From Tritrichomonas foetus (Eukaryota; Parabasalia; Tritrichomonadida; Tritrichomonadidae): a DNA stretch of 64,000 nt. The position numbers and the translations under genes are program-made. The stretch is taken from contig MLAK01001026.1 of NCBI GenBank assembly GCA_001839685.1, positions 85,253-149,252 on the forward strand. Direction: 5' to 3'. The notes beneath the pieces were generated by a model that worked only from the letters and a program-made list of their open reading frames with translations, searched no databases and was not told the DNA's origin. Below, in pieces: positions 28,335 through 38,319 of the stretch; position 1 is the first letter of the stretch, and each line of letters begins with the position of its first letter.

Positions 28335-31300
28335 ATGCTTCCAAATAATGAATTTCCATCGCAAAAAATTCCTTATGAATTCCAAGATATTTATGACTAC
28401 ACAAAAATTAATGATGTTTTTTTGATAAAACTCTATGATTCATTTGATTATATTTATTGCTATTCTTTAAAAAGTTTTAATTTTGATATCATTTCAAAAT
28501 CACCTTTTATCACTGTTTTTTATTATCCAGATAATCCAACTTTAAACAGGTATATAATAATTTGTGAAGAAGAAAAGTGTATCATAATAGAGCTTATAGA
28601 AGATGACTCTGACCAATGTATAAACTTATTTATCACAGAACTAAAACAAAAAATTGATATACCATTCTGTAATCAACAAGATGGTAATTTAGATATGAAA
28701 AAAGATCGATTACGTCAATGTACTCAAAGTATCAAAGAAAAATACTCGGAGATACTTATCAACAGTTATTTTATTCTGCTCACTTATGAACCAATGGTTG
28801 CTTTTATTGTCAAACGATTTGATTATCCAACAGACCGTTTCAAAAATCCATCTTTTTTCAAAGCTTTTGAAAATTTACATTACAATGAAACATATCGTGA
28901 ATTTAATCAGAAGAACTTTATAATCCTTTGTAATCTTGTAGAATCAAGTGATACTATTGTTAGTTTAGCAATTCATAAACCTACCCTTTATCTTGTAGTT
29001 TTTAAATCATATGCCACAATGGATCTACAACGAGTGAATGAAGGTGTTTTCAACAGTCAATTCCAACACCCATTTTTTGTCAAATGTTACGGCTATATTA
29101 ATGCTAGTCGATTCATCTTTATTTTCGAATATATGAGTAATGGAACTCTAGTGGAAGTACAACCGTCAATGACTGGAACACAAAAGTCTATCTGTATATT
29201 AAAATTATTATTCGGTATAAATTATCTTCAAATGATTGAATATATTCATATGGATTTAAAACCAACCAATATTTTGGTTGATCATAATTTTGAAATTTTT
29301 ATAGGGGATTTTGGACTTGCTCATACAATATCAAATTCGAATTTTCCAAAAAATATTGGTTCAGCTATATATTTTTCACCTGTATTTCATGAAAAAATTG
29401 AGCATTTATATATATTAGGTGATATGTATTCGTTTGGAAAAATTTTATATTATCTTTGCACAGGAAAAGACGAATTATTGATTGAACAAGAAAATTCTCA
29501 GTCGTGTAAACTACCTTCAAACTATAAACAATTTGAAGAGCTTCATACAGCATGCTTAAAATATTATGAAGTGACCAAAAACTTAACTTCAGCTTATCAA
29601 TGCATTTTATATATTTTCGAAAAAAAGTGTTTTTTCCCTGAAACTAATATCTTATCAGTTTATGATTATTTTGAATCAACTTTAGACAAACTTCCTAAAG
29701 AACAAGGAATTGTAGCCCATTTATTTGGAATTCTTTATAAAAAGGGAGAAATAGTTCCCAAAGATCTTCATAAAACTGTAAAATATTATGAGATTGCAGC
29801 TTCAAAAAATTTTGCTCCAGCACAATTTGAATTAGGTGCTATGTACCACTTTGGTAATGGAGTTTCAGTTAATCATGAAAAAGGCTTACAATTAATGAAA
29901 GTTGCAGCTGATAATAATAATCCTTTTGCTGCATTGAGCACTGCCGAGTTAATTTTATTTGGAGATATGAAAACAGTAAAAAATTATTGTAAATTAAGTT
30001 CTGGTCAAAGCAAAGCCACAGAATATCTTATTTTAAGCCGATTATATTATCGAAATAGAGATAAAAAGGCACATTATATATCCAAAGCACTTCAATATCT
30101 ACAAAAGTCTGCTGATATGAGCTATCCTCCCGCTATTCATACTTTAGGTGTTTTATACAGTAAAGGTGAATATGTACTTAAGGATAAAAATAAGGCAGTT
30201 AATTATTTTAAACAGGCAGCGGAGTTGAACTATAGTGAATCTTTTTATGAACTTGGCATGATTTATTGCGAACCTGATTTGAATTTCCCACCTAATTTAG
30301 AATTGGCAATTGGATACTTAAAAAAGGGTGCTGAACTTGGAAATGCACAGTCACAACATCAACTTGGATCTTGGTATTGGAATCAATTACAATACAAAGA
30401 AGCCAAAAAATATTTTAAATTAGCAGCAGATCAAAATTACCCACACTCAGTTTATTATCTTGGATTAGTTTATGAAATATATGAAAAGAAAACAGATATG
30501 GCACTATATTTTTATAAAACTGCATATTCCTTATTTTCTCCTGAAGCCGCATTACACCTTGGATATTTATATAGTACTGGAACATATGTAAATCCCAATC
30601 TTAATGAAGCAAAAAGTTATATTGGAAATTTAATCGCTAATTCGAAGAAGTTTATTCAAGCTCGAAAAATTTATTTATATATTGCATATTATCGAATGGG
30701 ATTAATGTCCACTGATATTGATGATGCAAAAAGAATGTTTTCTCTTGCATTAAGAGCTAATTTACCACCAGCATTTCATTGTTTAGGTTTAATATATTTA
30801 TTTTATGAAAATGGAGAGGGAAAAGCAATAGAATATCTACAAAAAGCTGCAGAACAAAAATATTTAATCGCAAAATTTGTTCTTGCTACAATTCTGGAAA
30901 AGAAAAAATTGGAAGTTTCTTTCCAATATTATAAATTGATAGCTGACTATAAGTACGAAAAACCAATTGAAATAAATCAAAATACAAGTATTGAAAGTAT
31001 TGATGATACTATTTCACAAAGAGTAATTATATTTTTTTCAATGATGAAGTTATTTTTTTATTACCAATCAACCAATAATACAAATGAATTCGTAGAGTTA
31101 TTTTCTAAGATTGTATATTATAAATATCTCACAAGTAAAATGTTTATGGATCTTGCTGGTGAAGAAATAGATTCTTTTAACTATTTTTTGATGAATAAAG
31201 AATCACCAGACGGTATCACTTTCATAAATGAAGCAGTTAAATTGATATCTGCGATATATGAAAAATTCTTAACGGTATTGTTTACTCCTCCATATGATAT

Positions 31301-31382
31301 ATTATTTTGTCGTTCTAGTATTGCCAAAGAATCGTCTGAAAATATCAATGATGAGTTTTATCGGGCATTAAATAGTGAATGA
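28335..31382 (+). CDS. Protein kinase with C-terminal Sel1-like repeats
   Basis: The protein has 1015 residues. An N-terminal region (1-195) of unknown fold precedes a kinase domain at about residues 200-450. The glycine loop is degenerate, but a candidate Lys lies in LYLVVFKSYAT. The catalytic loop is HMDLKPTNILV (near residue 305) and the metal motif is GDFGLAH, so activity is plausible. The activation segment reads IGSAIYFSPVFHEK instead of an APE motif. From about residue 455 to 870 at least ten Sel1/TPR-like repeats follow (AHLFGILYKKGEIV, FELGAMYHFGNGVSVNHEKG, HTLGVLYSKGEYV). Kinase-Sel1 fusions are expanded in trichomonads. Bases 29761-29849 are copied in the artefact near 22.1 kb. It ends with TGA. 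Confidence 0.85.
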   Translation: MLPNNEFPSQKIPYEFQDIYDYTKINDVFLIKLYDSFDYIYCYSLKSFNFDIISKSPFITVFYYPDNPTLNRYIIICEEEKCIIIELIEDDSDQCINLFITELKQKIDIPFCNQQDGNLDMKKDRLRQCTQSIKEKYSEILINSYFILLTYEPMVAFIVKRFDYPTDRFKNPSFFKAFENLHYNETYREFNQKNFIILCNLVESSDTIVSLAIHKPTLYLVVFKSYATMDLQRVNEGVFNSQFQHPFFVKCYGYINASRFIFIFEYMSNGTLVEVQPSMTGTQKSICILKLLFGINYLQMIEYIHMDLKPTNILVDHNFEIFIGDFGLAHTISNSNFPKNIGSAIYFSPVFHEKIEHLYILGDMYSFGKILYYLCTGKDELLIEQENSQSCKLPSNYKQFEELHTACLKYYEVTKNLTSAYQCILYIFEKKCFFPETNILSVYDYFESTLDKLPKEQGIVAHLFGILYKKGEIVPKDLHKTVKYYEIAASKNFAPAQFELGAMYHFGNGVSVNHEKGLQLMKVAADNNNPFAALSTAELILFGDMKTVKNYCKLSSGQSKATEYLILSRLYYRNRDKKAHYISKALQYLQKSADMSYPPAIHTLGVLYSKGEYVLKDKNKAVNYFKQAAELNYSESFYELGMIYCEPDLNFPPNLELAIGYLKKGAELGNAQSQHQLGSWYWNQLQYKEAKKYFKLAADQNYPHSVYYLGLVYEIYEKKTDMALYFYKTAYSLFSPEAALHLGYLYSTGTYVNPNLNEAKSYIGNLIANSKKFIQARKIYLYIAYYRMGLMSTDIDDAKRMFSLALRANLPPAFHCLGLIYLFYENGEGKAIEYLQKAAEQKYLIAKFVLATILEKKKLEVSFQYYKLIADYKYEKPIEINQNTSIESIDDTISQRVIIFFSMMKLFFYYQSTNNTNEFVELFSKIVYYKYLTSKMFMDLAGEEIDSFNYFLMNKESPDGITFINEAVKLISAIYEKFLTVLFTPPYDILFCRSSIAKESSENINDEFYRALNSE

Positions 31383-31832
31383 ATTCTTTCAATATTCATC
31401 TTAAGATATTGTGTAAATCATTTGTTCTCTACATAGTGATATGATTGTTCTCTCTGTTCCAATCGATTTATCAATTCATTTTACCGAATTGGGAACTCTG
31501 CAAATCTCTAATAAACTCAATAAGCCTTACTTTTTGTGTATATTATATTGAACATATTTTAATTAAATTTCTCAAACCATTGGTCAAAGAATCTGCAGAA
31601 ATCATATAATAATTTTAATTTTTTATCCTTCAAATAATATTTATTTTATCTGTAAGTTCGGAAACAAAATATGATTTTGCAATTTGCGAGGAAATATACA
31701 ATTGACGTTAACCTGATATAACAGTAAAAGTGAGACAAAACAGTGAATTCAAGACATATGTGTATTGAAAAAGTTTGCATCATAATTTGAATAAGACGAT
31801 AACCTGTTCAAAAGACCAAAAAAGTATTTCGA
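31383..31832. other. Intergenic
   Basis: AT-rich; no gene or repeat is seen. Confidence 0.5.
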
Positions 31833-32603
31833 ATGCATTTTTTACTTTTCTTTATTTCGTTTTCGACTTTTAACAGGTACAAAAGACTCTCTCGCACAAA
31901 TAGAAGACATATAACTCAATCAATCGGAAATCAAAAATCGCGCAATATTATCTCACAAAATAAAGATAACCATATTCTGAATATTCAAGAAGAACAGATA
32001 CAACAGAGCGAAGTGACAACTCCGTCGAATTCGGAAGTTCACGTTCATTCAAATAATCCATTATTTTCATCATCTCAAGAATCCACCGAAAAAGTAACAA
32101 CGATATTCACCTCATCAAGTCAACAAATAAGCCAGCAAACACAGACTCAAAGCCTTGATACTGAAATTATTCAAACTTCAACAGCCAATCCATCAACAGA
32201 TGTCACACAAACATCAATCCCGCAAACACAGACACCCGAGCACACACAATCACCAACTTCCAGTGAAATCATTCCAACACAGTCCTCAACTCCCTCTCCT
32301 TCAATTTCACCATCCATTTCACCATTCATTTCACCATCTATTTCACATTCATTTTCACCTCAACCACCAACCACAGATTCGACATCAACAACTCCCAACC
32401 AATATGATGAAGATGCGGACGAAGAAAGAAAACAGAAAAACTTCATGATTGCAATTTGTTTAACTTTAATTCTTTTAATTGGTGGAATTGCTGGCGTCTA
32501 TATTTATTGCAGGAAGAAATATGAAGAGGAGCAAAATCCAGAATATACACGCGCTATTTTAGGTGATGATGCATTTGAATTCAGCCAGCTTCAGACGCTT
32601 TAA
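31833..32603 (+). CDS. Ser/Thr-rich type I membrane protein
   Basis: The start MHFLLFFISFSTF looks like a signal peptide, followed by an Arg-rich stretch and a roughly 170-residue ectodomain very rich in Ser, Thr, Gln and Pro. This is a mucin-like composition that suggests O-glycosylation; it includes short repeats SISPSISPFISPSISHSFSP. One transmembrane helix lies near residues 205-225 (MIAICLTLILLIGGIAGVYI), then a 30-residue cytosolic tail with YCRKKYEEE and acidic and aromatic residues. Trichomonads carry many surface proteins of this layout. I do not recognise an ortholog. It ends with TAA. Confidence 0.7.
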   Translation: MHFLLFFISFSTFNRYKRLSRTNRRHITQSIGNQKSRNIISQNKDNHILNIQEEQIQQSEVTTPSNSEVHVHSNNPLFSSSQESTEKVTTIFTSSSQQISQQTQTQSLDTEIIQTSTANPSTDVTQTSIPQTQTPEHTQSPTSSEIIPTQSSTPSPSISPSISPFISPSISHSFSPQPPTTDSTSTTPNQYDEDADEERKQKNFMIAICLTLILLIGGIAGVYIYCRKKYEEEQNPEYTRAILGDDAFEFSQLQTL

Positions 32604-33214
32604 CATTTCTTGAAGAATATATTTTTTAAATTGTTTCTTGAATTGCCTTTTTTTGTCATAAACATTTATTCTGTCAATTATATTCTTTCATTCTATATAT
32701 TTACTTCACAATTAATACAATCTAGAAAAACTCAACGAATAGCCAAATTTTCTACGGTGATGTTGAGAAATGATTATTAACATATTAATAATTTGAGACT
32801 AGTTTTGGCAAAAAAATTGTCAGATATTTTCTCTCTTTAATATAACCATATTTTGCCAAATTCAATTGGGTAAATCTATCGTTTTCGTGAGTATTGATGA
32901 AATTTGTGTAGCATCATTCATGTTGAGAAATGTTTCTGTATCATATGAAACATGCTTATATATCATATTTAGTTTTCTTTGATTTCTTTCCAAAATGTTT
33001 ATTATTTAATTCGTAAATTCTAGAAAAATGAAGTCATTAACATATGTCACTTGCACAACAACCATACAATGAAATCATAATTATTATGTGTATGGACATA
33101 AATGAAGATAAACATGGTAAATATCGAATGAAAATGTTACATCTGACTTTTCATATAACATGTCATCAAAATTGTCCGACCAATTATTTTGTATTAAAAA
33201 ACGACATTAGATTT
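32604..33214. other. Intergenic
   Basis: AT-rich. The NudC frame is open upstream to 33044 but those 57 codons show no conservation and are treated as leader. Confidence 0.45.
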
Positions 33215-33742
33215 ATGTCTGAAGAAACAAAGACACTTCCATATACATGGGAACAAACTCTCGAAGATGTTACTGTTTCCGTAATTGTTGAATCTGGCGT
33301 TCCAGGAAAAATGGTGAACGTAAAAATTACAAAAGATCATCTCATTGTCGGAATTAAAGGAAAGGATCCAATAATTGATGGCGATCTCTCAGAATTAGTT
33401 AAACCAGGCGATTCATCATGGACTATTGTCGACGTGAAAGGCGGCAGAGAAATTCAAGTTGAACTCATCAAGAAAGAAGGAATGCATTGGTGGAAGAACG
33501 TTATCAAGGGTGATCCAGAAATCGATGTTTCCAAGATTGAGCCAGAAAATAGCAAGTTATCTGATTTGGATCCAGAAACTCGCCAAACTGTCGAAAAAAT
33601 GATGTACGACCAACAGGCAAAGGCACGAGGCCTTCCAACATCAGAGGAGGTTAAAAACCGCGAAATGCTCGAAAAAATCCAACGCGAGCATCCAGAATTC
33701 GCTGCCCAGCTCCAGGGAGCTAAAGTTGCCGGTGGTCAGTAA
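33215..33742 (+). CDS. NudC-family CS-domain co-chaperone
   Basis: This is a 175-residue protein with a p23/CS domain from residue 8 to about 100: YTWEQTLEDVTVSVIV, then the NudC signature VKPGDSSWTIVD and the strand HWWKNVIKGDPEID. The C-terminal helical region carries SKLSDLDPETRQTVEKMMYD and KARGLPTSEE, both typical NudC features. NudC proteins act with Hsp90 and dynein-linked clients in the cytosol. The ATG at 33215 matches the usual NudC start; an in-frame upstream ATG at 33044 would add an unrelated extension. The length is short because the N-terminal coiled coil of animal NudC is absent. It ends with TAA. Confidence 0.9.
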   Translation: MSEETKTLPYTWEQTLEDVTVSVIVESGVPGKMVNVKITKDHLIVGIKGKDPIIDGDLSELVKPGDSSWTIVDVKGGREIQVELIKKEGMHWWKNVIKGDPEIDVSKIEPENSKLSDLDPETRQTVEKMMYDQQAKARGLPTSEEVKNREMLEKIQREHPEFAAQLQGAKVAGGQ

Positions 33743-34380
33743 AAATTGAAATTAATTTGTATTTTTAACCATCAATTTTTTATATTCATTTTCTTCAAAA
33801 TAAAGTGCGAACAGTTTTACCGTGAACATTTAAGGTCAAATGAAAAGTCAAATTGACGAAATGTGTTCACGGTTAATTTTTGTGATTGTGAAAATGAGAT
33901 AGGAAAACAAATAGTAATTTCAAGTTCGACTAATTCTTACTATGGATGATTTTTTTTGATTGGATCTAAGATAATTTTTGTTTGAAAGACAAATTATTTT
34001 AATTCATAAAAAAAAATTTGCCACTCACTTCGATTTAATATTGAAAACTATTTGTAGCCAGGCATTGCGACATGAAATTTCACAATTTCTTTATCTCATC
34101 TATCGTTTTATTGAAATTAAAATTTCAAAAATATAAAAGAATGGAATTTAAAATTATCCACAATGCATAATACACAGAAATTATTTATGTAAGATCATCG
34201 TACGAAGATGAAGATTTTTCTTTTCCTCGAAAAAAATTGGGCAATCTGAAAACGCCGAAAAATTCAAAATCCTCATTTTTTCGAATTTATTTAATGAAAT
34301 AAAATAAAATCTATACCTGTTGATTCAATAATTTTTTTTTAGTTAGATGGATTTAATAATTTCTTTAAAAAAAGTCTTAT
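33743..34380. other. Intergenic between convergent genes, holding a short inverted-repeat element
   Basis: The spacer contains the palindromic element at 33802-33880. The rest is AT-rich with no gene. Confidence 0.55.
33802..33880 (+). mobile_element. Short inverted-repeat element (MITE-like), copy 1
   Basis: The ends carry ACCGTGAACA and TGTTCACGGT in inverted orientation about 35 bases apart. The internal 20-mer GTGAACATTTAAGGTCAAAT occurs again, exactly and in the opposite orientation, at 53161-53180 inside a similar structure. Two dispersed copies with shared interior argue for a small non-coding element or a conserved hairpin. Confidence 0.6.
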
Positions 34381-34734
34381 TTATGCACCAAATTGTTGGA
34401 TTTTGGCTTTGATTTGTGGAACATCAGCACCAATGACTGAAGCGAGTTCTTGAATTTGGCCATCTTGTCCTGCCTTCAAAAACTTGATGTGAGGAATGGA
34501 GCTGACGCCGTAGTGGTTGGAGAGATCGCGTGACTCATCGATATCGATCTTCAAAAACTGGACGCGTGGATTCTCGTTAGCAATGGATGGAAGAATTTCT
34601 CCAAGGCGGCGGCATGGAGGGCACCATGTAGCTGAAAAATCGACAACTACGAGAGCCTGAGCTTGATTTATATGTTGGCAGAGCTCTTGATAGGAGCCGG
34701 AGAATTTTTCGAGATTAGGTGGGTGAGCTGCCAT
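34381..34734 (-). CDS. Thioredoxin with WCPPC active site
   Basis: A single 117-residue thioredoxin fold. The active site is W37-C38-P39-P40-C41 (WCPPC instead of the common WCGPC). The upstream strand ALVVVDFSATW and the cis-proline in SSIPHIKFL are both present. No signal or targeting sequence is obvious, so a cytosolic disulfide reductase is likely, fed by the NADPH-thioredoxin reductase system that trichomonads rely on instead of glutathione. The PP variant shifts redox potential in studied thioredoxins. A TCATTTATT initiator-like motif lies nine bases upstream of the ATG on the gene strand. It ends with TAA-type stop. Confidence 0.95.
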   Translation of the reverse strand: MAAHPPNLEKFSGSYQELCQHINQAQALVVVDFSATWCPPCRRLGEILPSIANENPRVQFLKIDIDESRDLSNHYGVSSIPHIKFLKAGQDGQIQELASVIGADVPQIKAKIQQFGA

Positions 34735-35557
34735 TTTGGACGAATAAATGAATGCAATAACCGTAAATCTTCAGAATTTTTTTGTAATTCGTTTTGGGGT
34801 TTAATTTATTATCTATCAAAAAGTAGGGGAATTCTTAAAAATTCAAAGAAAACTCTTAAAATTGTCTCACAAAATATGAAAAAAACACGATTATTGATAG
34901 AGTAATATCTAATCATTGAAAAATTCACATGTGATTGTTCAATTATTGAACATAAAAGGTTTCCTATTGAAAAAAATACAAAAAACAAATTGTATTAAAA
35001 TTGACATGTGATGTGATTACATAAAATTTCAATCGCTTTGGAGAAATTGGTAAATTGATAATGATCTTCAAAAAAACAATATACATCTGTATTCCAACAA
35101 AAATCTATGCCAGAAATTCAAATTCACCAAAGAACTGAACAAATTTTGTTGTAATATGTTTCAAATTAGGTCATAATACAGAGGTGTCAAAAGAAAATGC
35201 TCAAATAGGAGAATCAATTTGAAGAAAAAATGAAAATATAGTGTAAGAAACTATTAAATTGGTTGAAATCAAATTTCCTATGAAGTAAGCGAAGCGTGAA
35301 GTGAAGGTTAAAATGGACAAAATTTGAGAACTTTTTTAATATTTATATCTTCAAAACCTTCTCAGTTATAAATCTACAACTAAAATCAAAATTTCTGTTT
35401 GATCAATTATTGGTAAAATATGTAAGCAATAATTTATGAAGATATTCACAATTTTTAGTTTCATAATAAGGCTATCAATTTCCATATTTGGTCGATGCGA
35501 TACGATAATTCGCATCAAACGCATTCAAAATCCTAAAATGATGGATGGAAAAATAAA
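34735..35557. other. Intergenic (divergent promoters)
   Basis: AT-rich spacer between thioredoxin and the SYCP2-like gene. No further gene or repeat is seen. Confidence 0.5.
34743..34751 (-). promoter_or_regulatory. Initiator-like TCATTTATT for thioredoxin
   Basis: On the gene strand the site matches the TCA-Py-T/A trichomonad initiator and ends about nine bases before the ATG. Confidence 0.4.
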
Positions 35558-37930
35558 ATGGAATTTTCAACACCAAAACTTGAAGCGATCTACGACAAAG
35601 CGAAGTTTCTCACTCAGAATTATGGAAAAAATTTAAATGATCTGCCAAACTCCGACAAAACGCCAATTTTATCTGAAATCAAAAAATTACTTTCTTCATC
35701 GTTAAATTTCACAATTTCCCAGCACGCAAAATCAAAATACACAGATATGGCAATAGAATGGATGGTTCATTTCAGTCATTCCCAGGCTGCGTCGTTTTTT
35801 AATTCCAATGATGATGATTTTTTTCAATCTTTCCACAATTTCCTCGAGTATGTCGTAAATAATCAACTAATTTTGAACGATCAAAAATGTACTGTTTTAA
35901 AATCCGCCAAAATCATTCTCTCAAATTCGCATTTATTTATGAAGAAAATTGGCCCAAATTTGTCCCAAACATTGATCAATAGTTTACTAGTAAACGATTA
36001 TTCCATGTGTTCATTTAAAGCAACATTAAAACTTTTATATTCATTAATTGAATTTACAAATGCTATTCCTAATTTCACTCAAATGATTTATGACAGTATT
36101 TGCAAATTAAAGGAGCCTTACATTCAAATTAGTTTAATAAAATTTGTATTACAAGCTAGCACATCAATTGAACATCATTCAACAAAAATATATTTATCAG
36201 ATAATAATTTTGACGAATGCCATCAAATTTTAAAACAACTTATTGAATCTCACAAAGCTGAAATGTTAAACAAGAATAGCACTCTCCAAAGAGATAATGA
36301 AAATGATGATCAAATATTTATTAAATTTGCGTCTTCTGACTTCAATCATAAAGTCGATGGATGGCTGGATTTTGGTGATAAATTTGTCTCAATTTTCTTT
36401 AATGATGACAAAACTAAGCCAATTCATTTTTGCATCTCACAAATTTCCCAAATGACTGCCAATGGAAAAGCAATTTTCATTCGATTTGTCGCTGAAAAGA
36501 AGAAAATCAAGCACAACTATCAAATTTCCCTAATTACATATGACTTGATCACCAACGATTTGTGGACGAAAGTGAATGATAAGCTTACAAAAGCAAACAA
36601 GCCAATTAAATCGTCAGTCGTCCTGTTTGTTCCAAAAAAAGTACTTCCATGTAGTAAATTTGACTTGGACACTTCAATTTTTGAAGAAACAACATTTAGC
36701 TCTCAAAACAAAGCCACAACTGAAAACAAAAGCACAGACGAAAATCAAAACCAAACTGAGAACAAAGACACAACTGAAAACAAAAACCAAGTTGAGAACA
36801 ATACTACACTATTTGCTCATTTATCTTCACAAAATGACAAAAATGTGAAAAATAACAGTAAAATGGAAATTGGAAATGAAGTAAAAAATGATGAAAATGA
36901 ATTTAGTGAAATAAAAAGTGTTCAGAATGAAGGTAAGCATGTTTGTAAGGAAATAAGAAATGATTGTAGTACTAATTGTGCTGAAAACATGGTGGACATT
37001 GAGAATGAAATAAAAATTTACAACAAAGATGAAGGAAATGGCTATGATAACAAGAAAAATGATTTGTTATTGAAGCATGATAAATTCAAGAATCAAGAAG
37101 AACTCAATTATGATCATCGTCTTCTAAAAAACGAAATTGATTATGAAATAAAAAAGAGTGAACAAATGACTGATAATCCAAAAGAGAATGAGGAAGTTAA
37201 AAGTGGGGAGGAAAAGAAGAATTCACATAAATTTCAAAATGATGTTGAACAACCAAAAGATTATTCTAAAAATTACAGTCAGCATGAAAATGAAAATGAA
37301 CTCAATAACGAAAATCATGAAGAAAATGATAAAGATGCCTTGAAAACCTGTTTAATTGAAAAGCAGGGGTCAAAATTGGAGTTGAATGAAAATTTATCGA
37401 AAATCATGAATTCTCCTCCAATTCTGCGGGTTCAAAACGATTTTATGGATACACACAACATTTTAAATGTGAATGAAATCAACAAAAACATTCATTTTCA
37501 AGATTTCATGAATGAAATTTCTATTTTCGAAGAAAATGATTTCACAATGGACTGTCTTCGAATTGCAGATACCATTGATGGTGCTATTGATGAAGTTTCT
37601 AGAAAGTGTATGCATGAAATGCATGATGTTAAAGGTGATATTGAAAGCCTTACAGCACAATTAAAAAGGACAACTTGTAATTCTCAAAAAGAAAAATCCC
37701 TGTTTCGTACTTTAAATAGAGTGAAAATTGAATACAGTAAATCATTAAAATTTTTCAAAACAAATGAAGAAGACATTCATGAGAAACTTTGCAAGCTTGA
37801 AGACAACGTTCGAATTATGAGTCACAAATTTGAACAAACACAACAAATGATTCAAGAGTTTATTTGCCAGCATCAAACTGTTCTCAATAAGAAACTCTCC
37901 AAATTAAGGGAAACAATGTTATTGTATTAA
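35558..37930 (+). CDS. ARM-like / PH-like / coiled-coil protein; candidate meiotic chromosome axis core (SYCP2/Red1-like)
   Basis: Residues 1-235 are helical and ARM-like (TVLKSAKIILSNSHLFM, ISLIKFVLQASTSIE). Residues about 253-347 look like a beta-rich PH/Spt16M-like domain: IFIKFASSDF, GWLDFGDKFVSIFFNDDK, AIFIRFVAEKKK, then a closing helix DLWTKVNDKLTKANK. A 240-residue disordered, Asn/Glu/Lys-rich region (about 371-611) follows. The C-terminal 110 residues form a coiled coil (DNVRIMSHKFEQTQQMIQEF). ARM-like domain, SLM/PH domain, long linker and terminal coiled coil is the architecture of axis core proteins SYCP2, Red1 and ASY3. The match is architectural, not sequence-level. Trichomonads carry meiosis genes without a documented sexual cycle, so the candidate deserves testing. 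It ends with TAA. Confidence 0.55.
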   Translation: MEFSTPKLEAIYDKAKFLTQNYGKNLNDLPNSDKTPILSEIKKLLSSSLNFTISQHAKSKYTDMAIEWMVHFSHSQAASFFNSNDDDFFQSFHNFLEYVVNNQLILNDQKCTVLKSAKIILSNSHLFMKKIGPNLSQTLINSLLVNDYSMCSFKATLKLLYSLIEFTNAIPNFTQMIYDSICKLKEPYIQISLIKFVLQASTSIEHHSTKIYLSDNNFDECHQILKQLIESHKAEMLNKNSTLQRDNENDDQIFIKFASSDFNHKVDGWLDFGDKFVSIFFNDDKTKPIHFCISQISQMTANGKAIFIRFVAEKKKIKHNYQISLITYDLITNDLWTKVNDKLTKANKPIKSSVVLFVPKKVLPCSKFDLDTSIFEETTFSSQNKATTENKSTDENQNQTENKDTTENKNQVENNTTLFAHLSSQNDKNVKNNSKMEIGNEVKNDENEFSEIKSVQNEGKHVCKEIRNDCSTNCAENMVDIENEIKIYNKDEGNGYDNKKNDLLLKHDKFKNQEELNYDHRLLKNEIDYEIKKSEQMTDNPKENEEVKSGEEKKNSHKFQNDVEQPKDYSKNYSQHENENELNNENHEENDKDALKTCLIEKQGSKLELNENLSKIMNSPPILRVQNDFMDTHNILNVNEINKNIHFQDFMNEISIFEENDFTMDCLRIADTIDGAIDEVSRKCMHEMHDVKGDIESLTAQLKRTTCNSQKEKSLFRTLNRVKIEYSKSLKFFKTNEEDIHEKLCKLEDNVRIMSHKFEQTQQMIQEFICQHQTVLNKKLSKLRETMLLY

Positions 37931-38319
37931 TATTCTGATTCTGGAAGTATCGAGAGACTTATTTTAATGTACATTTATTGTAGCATTTTATACAGAAACT
38001 CGATGAGTATAAAATATATGTTTTATCTTGCGATATCAAATGGTGAATCATAAAATCAATCAGAAATTCCATTTGAGGAATCTAAAATAATTTTACATGA
38101 TTATAGAAGGTAGATGATATCAATCATATTAAAGAATATCATATGAGCCCATAAATATTTTAAGTCCTGCATTCTTTTGAATGAATGATGAAATGAAAAA
38201 CGAAGAATGTATGATGAGTAATTTCAAACGGATAATTTATAAAACAATTTTTTTCCCTGATTTACTTTCATTATTAAAAATATAGTGAAACAAAACATCC
38301 AAAAAAACGAGATAGCTTC
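37931..38319. other. Intergenic (convergent genes)
   Basis: AT-rich; nothing supported. Confidence 0.5.

Noticed and set aside
33044..33214. 57-codon N-terminal extension of NudC
   Set aside because: It is low in conservation features, and the ATG at 33215 matches the family's start.
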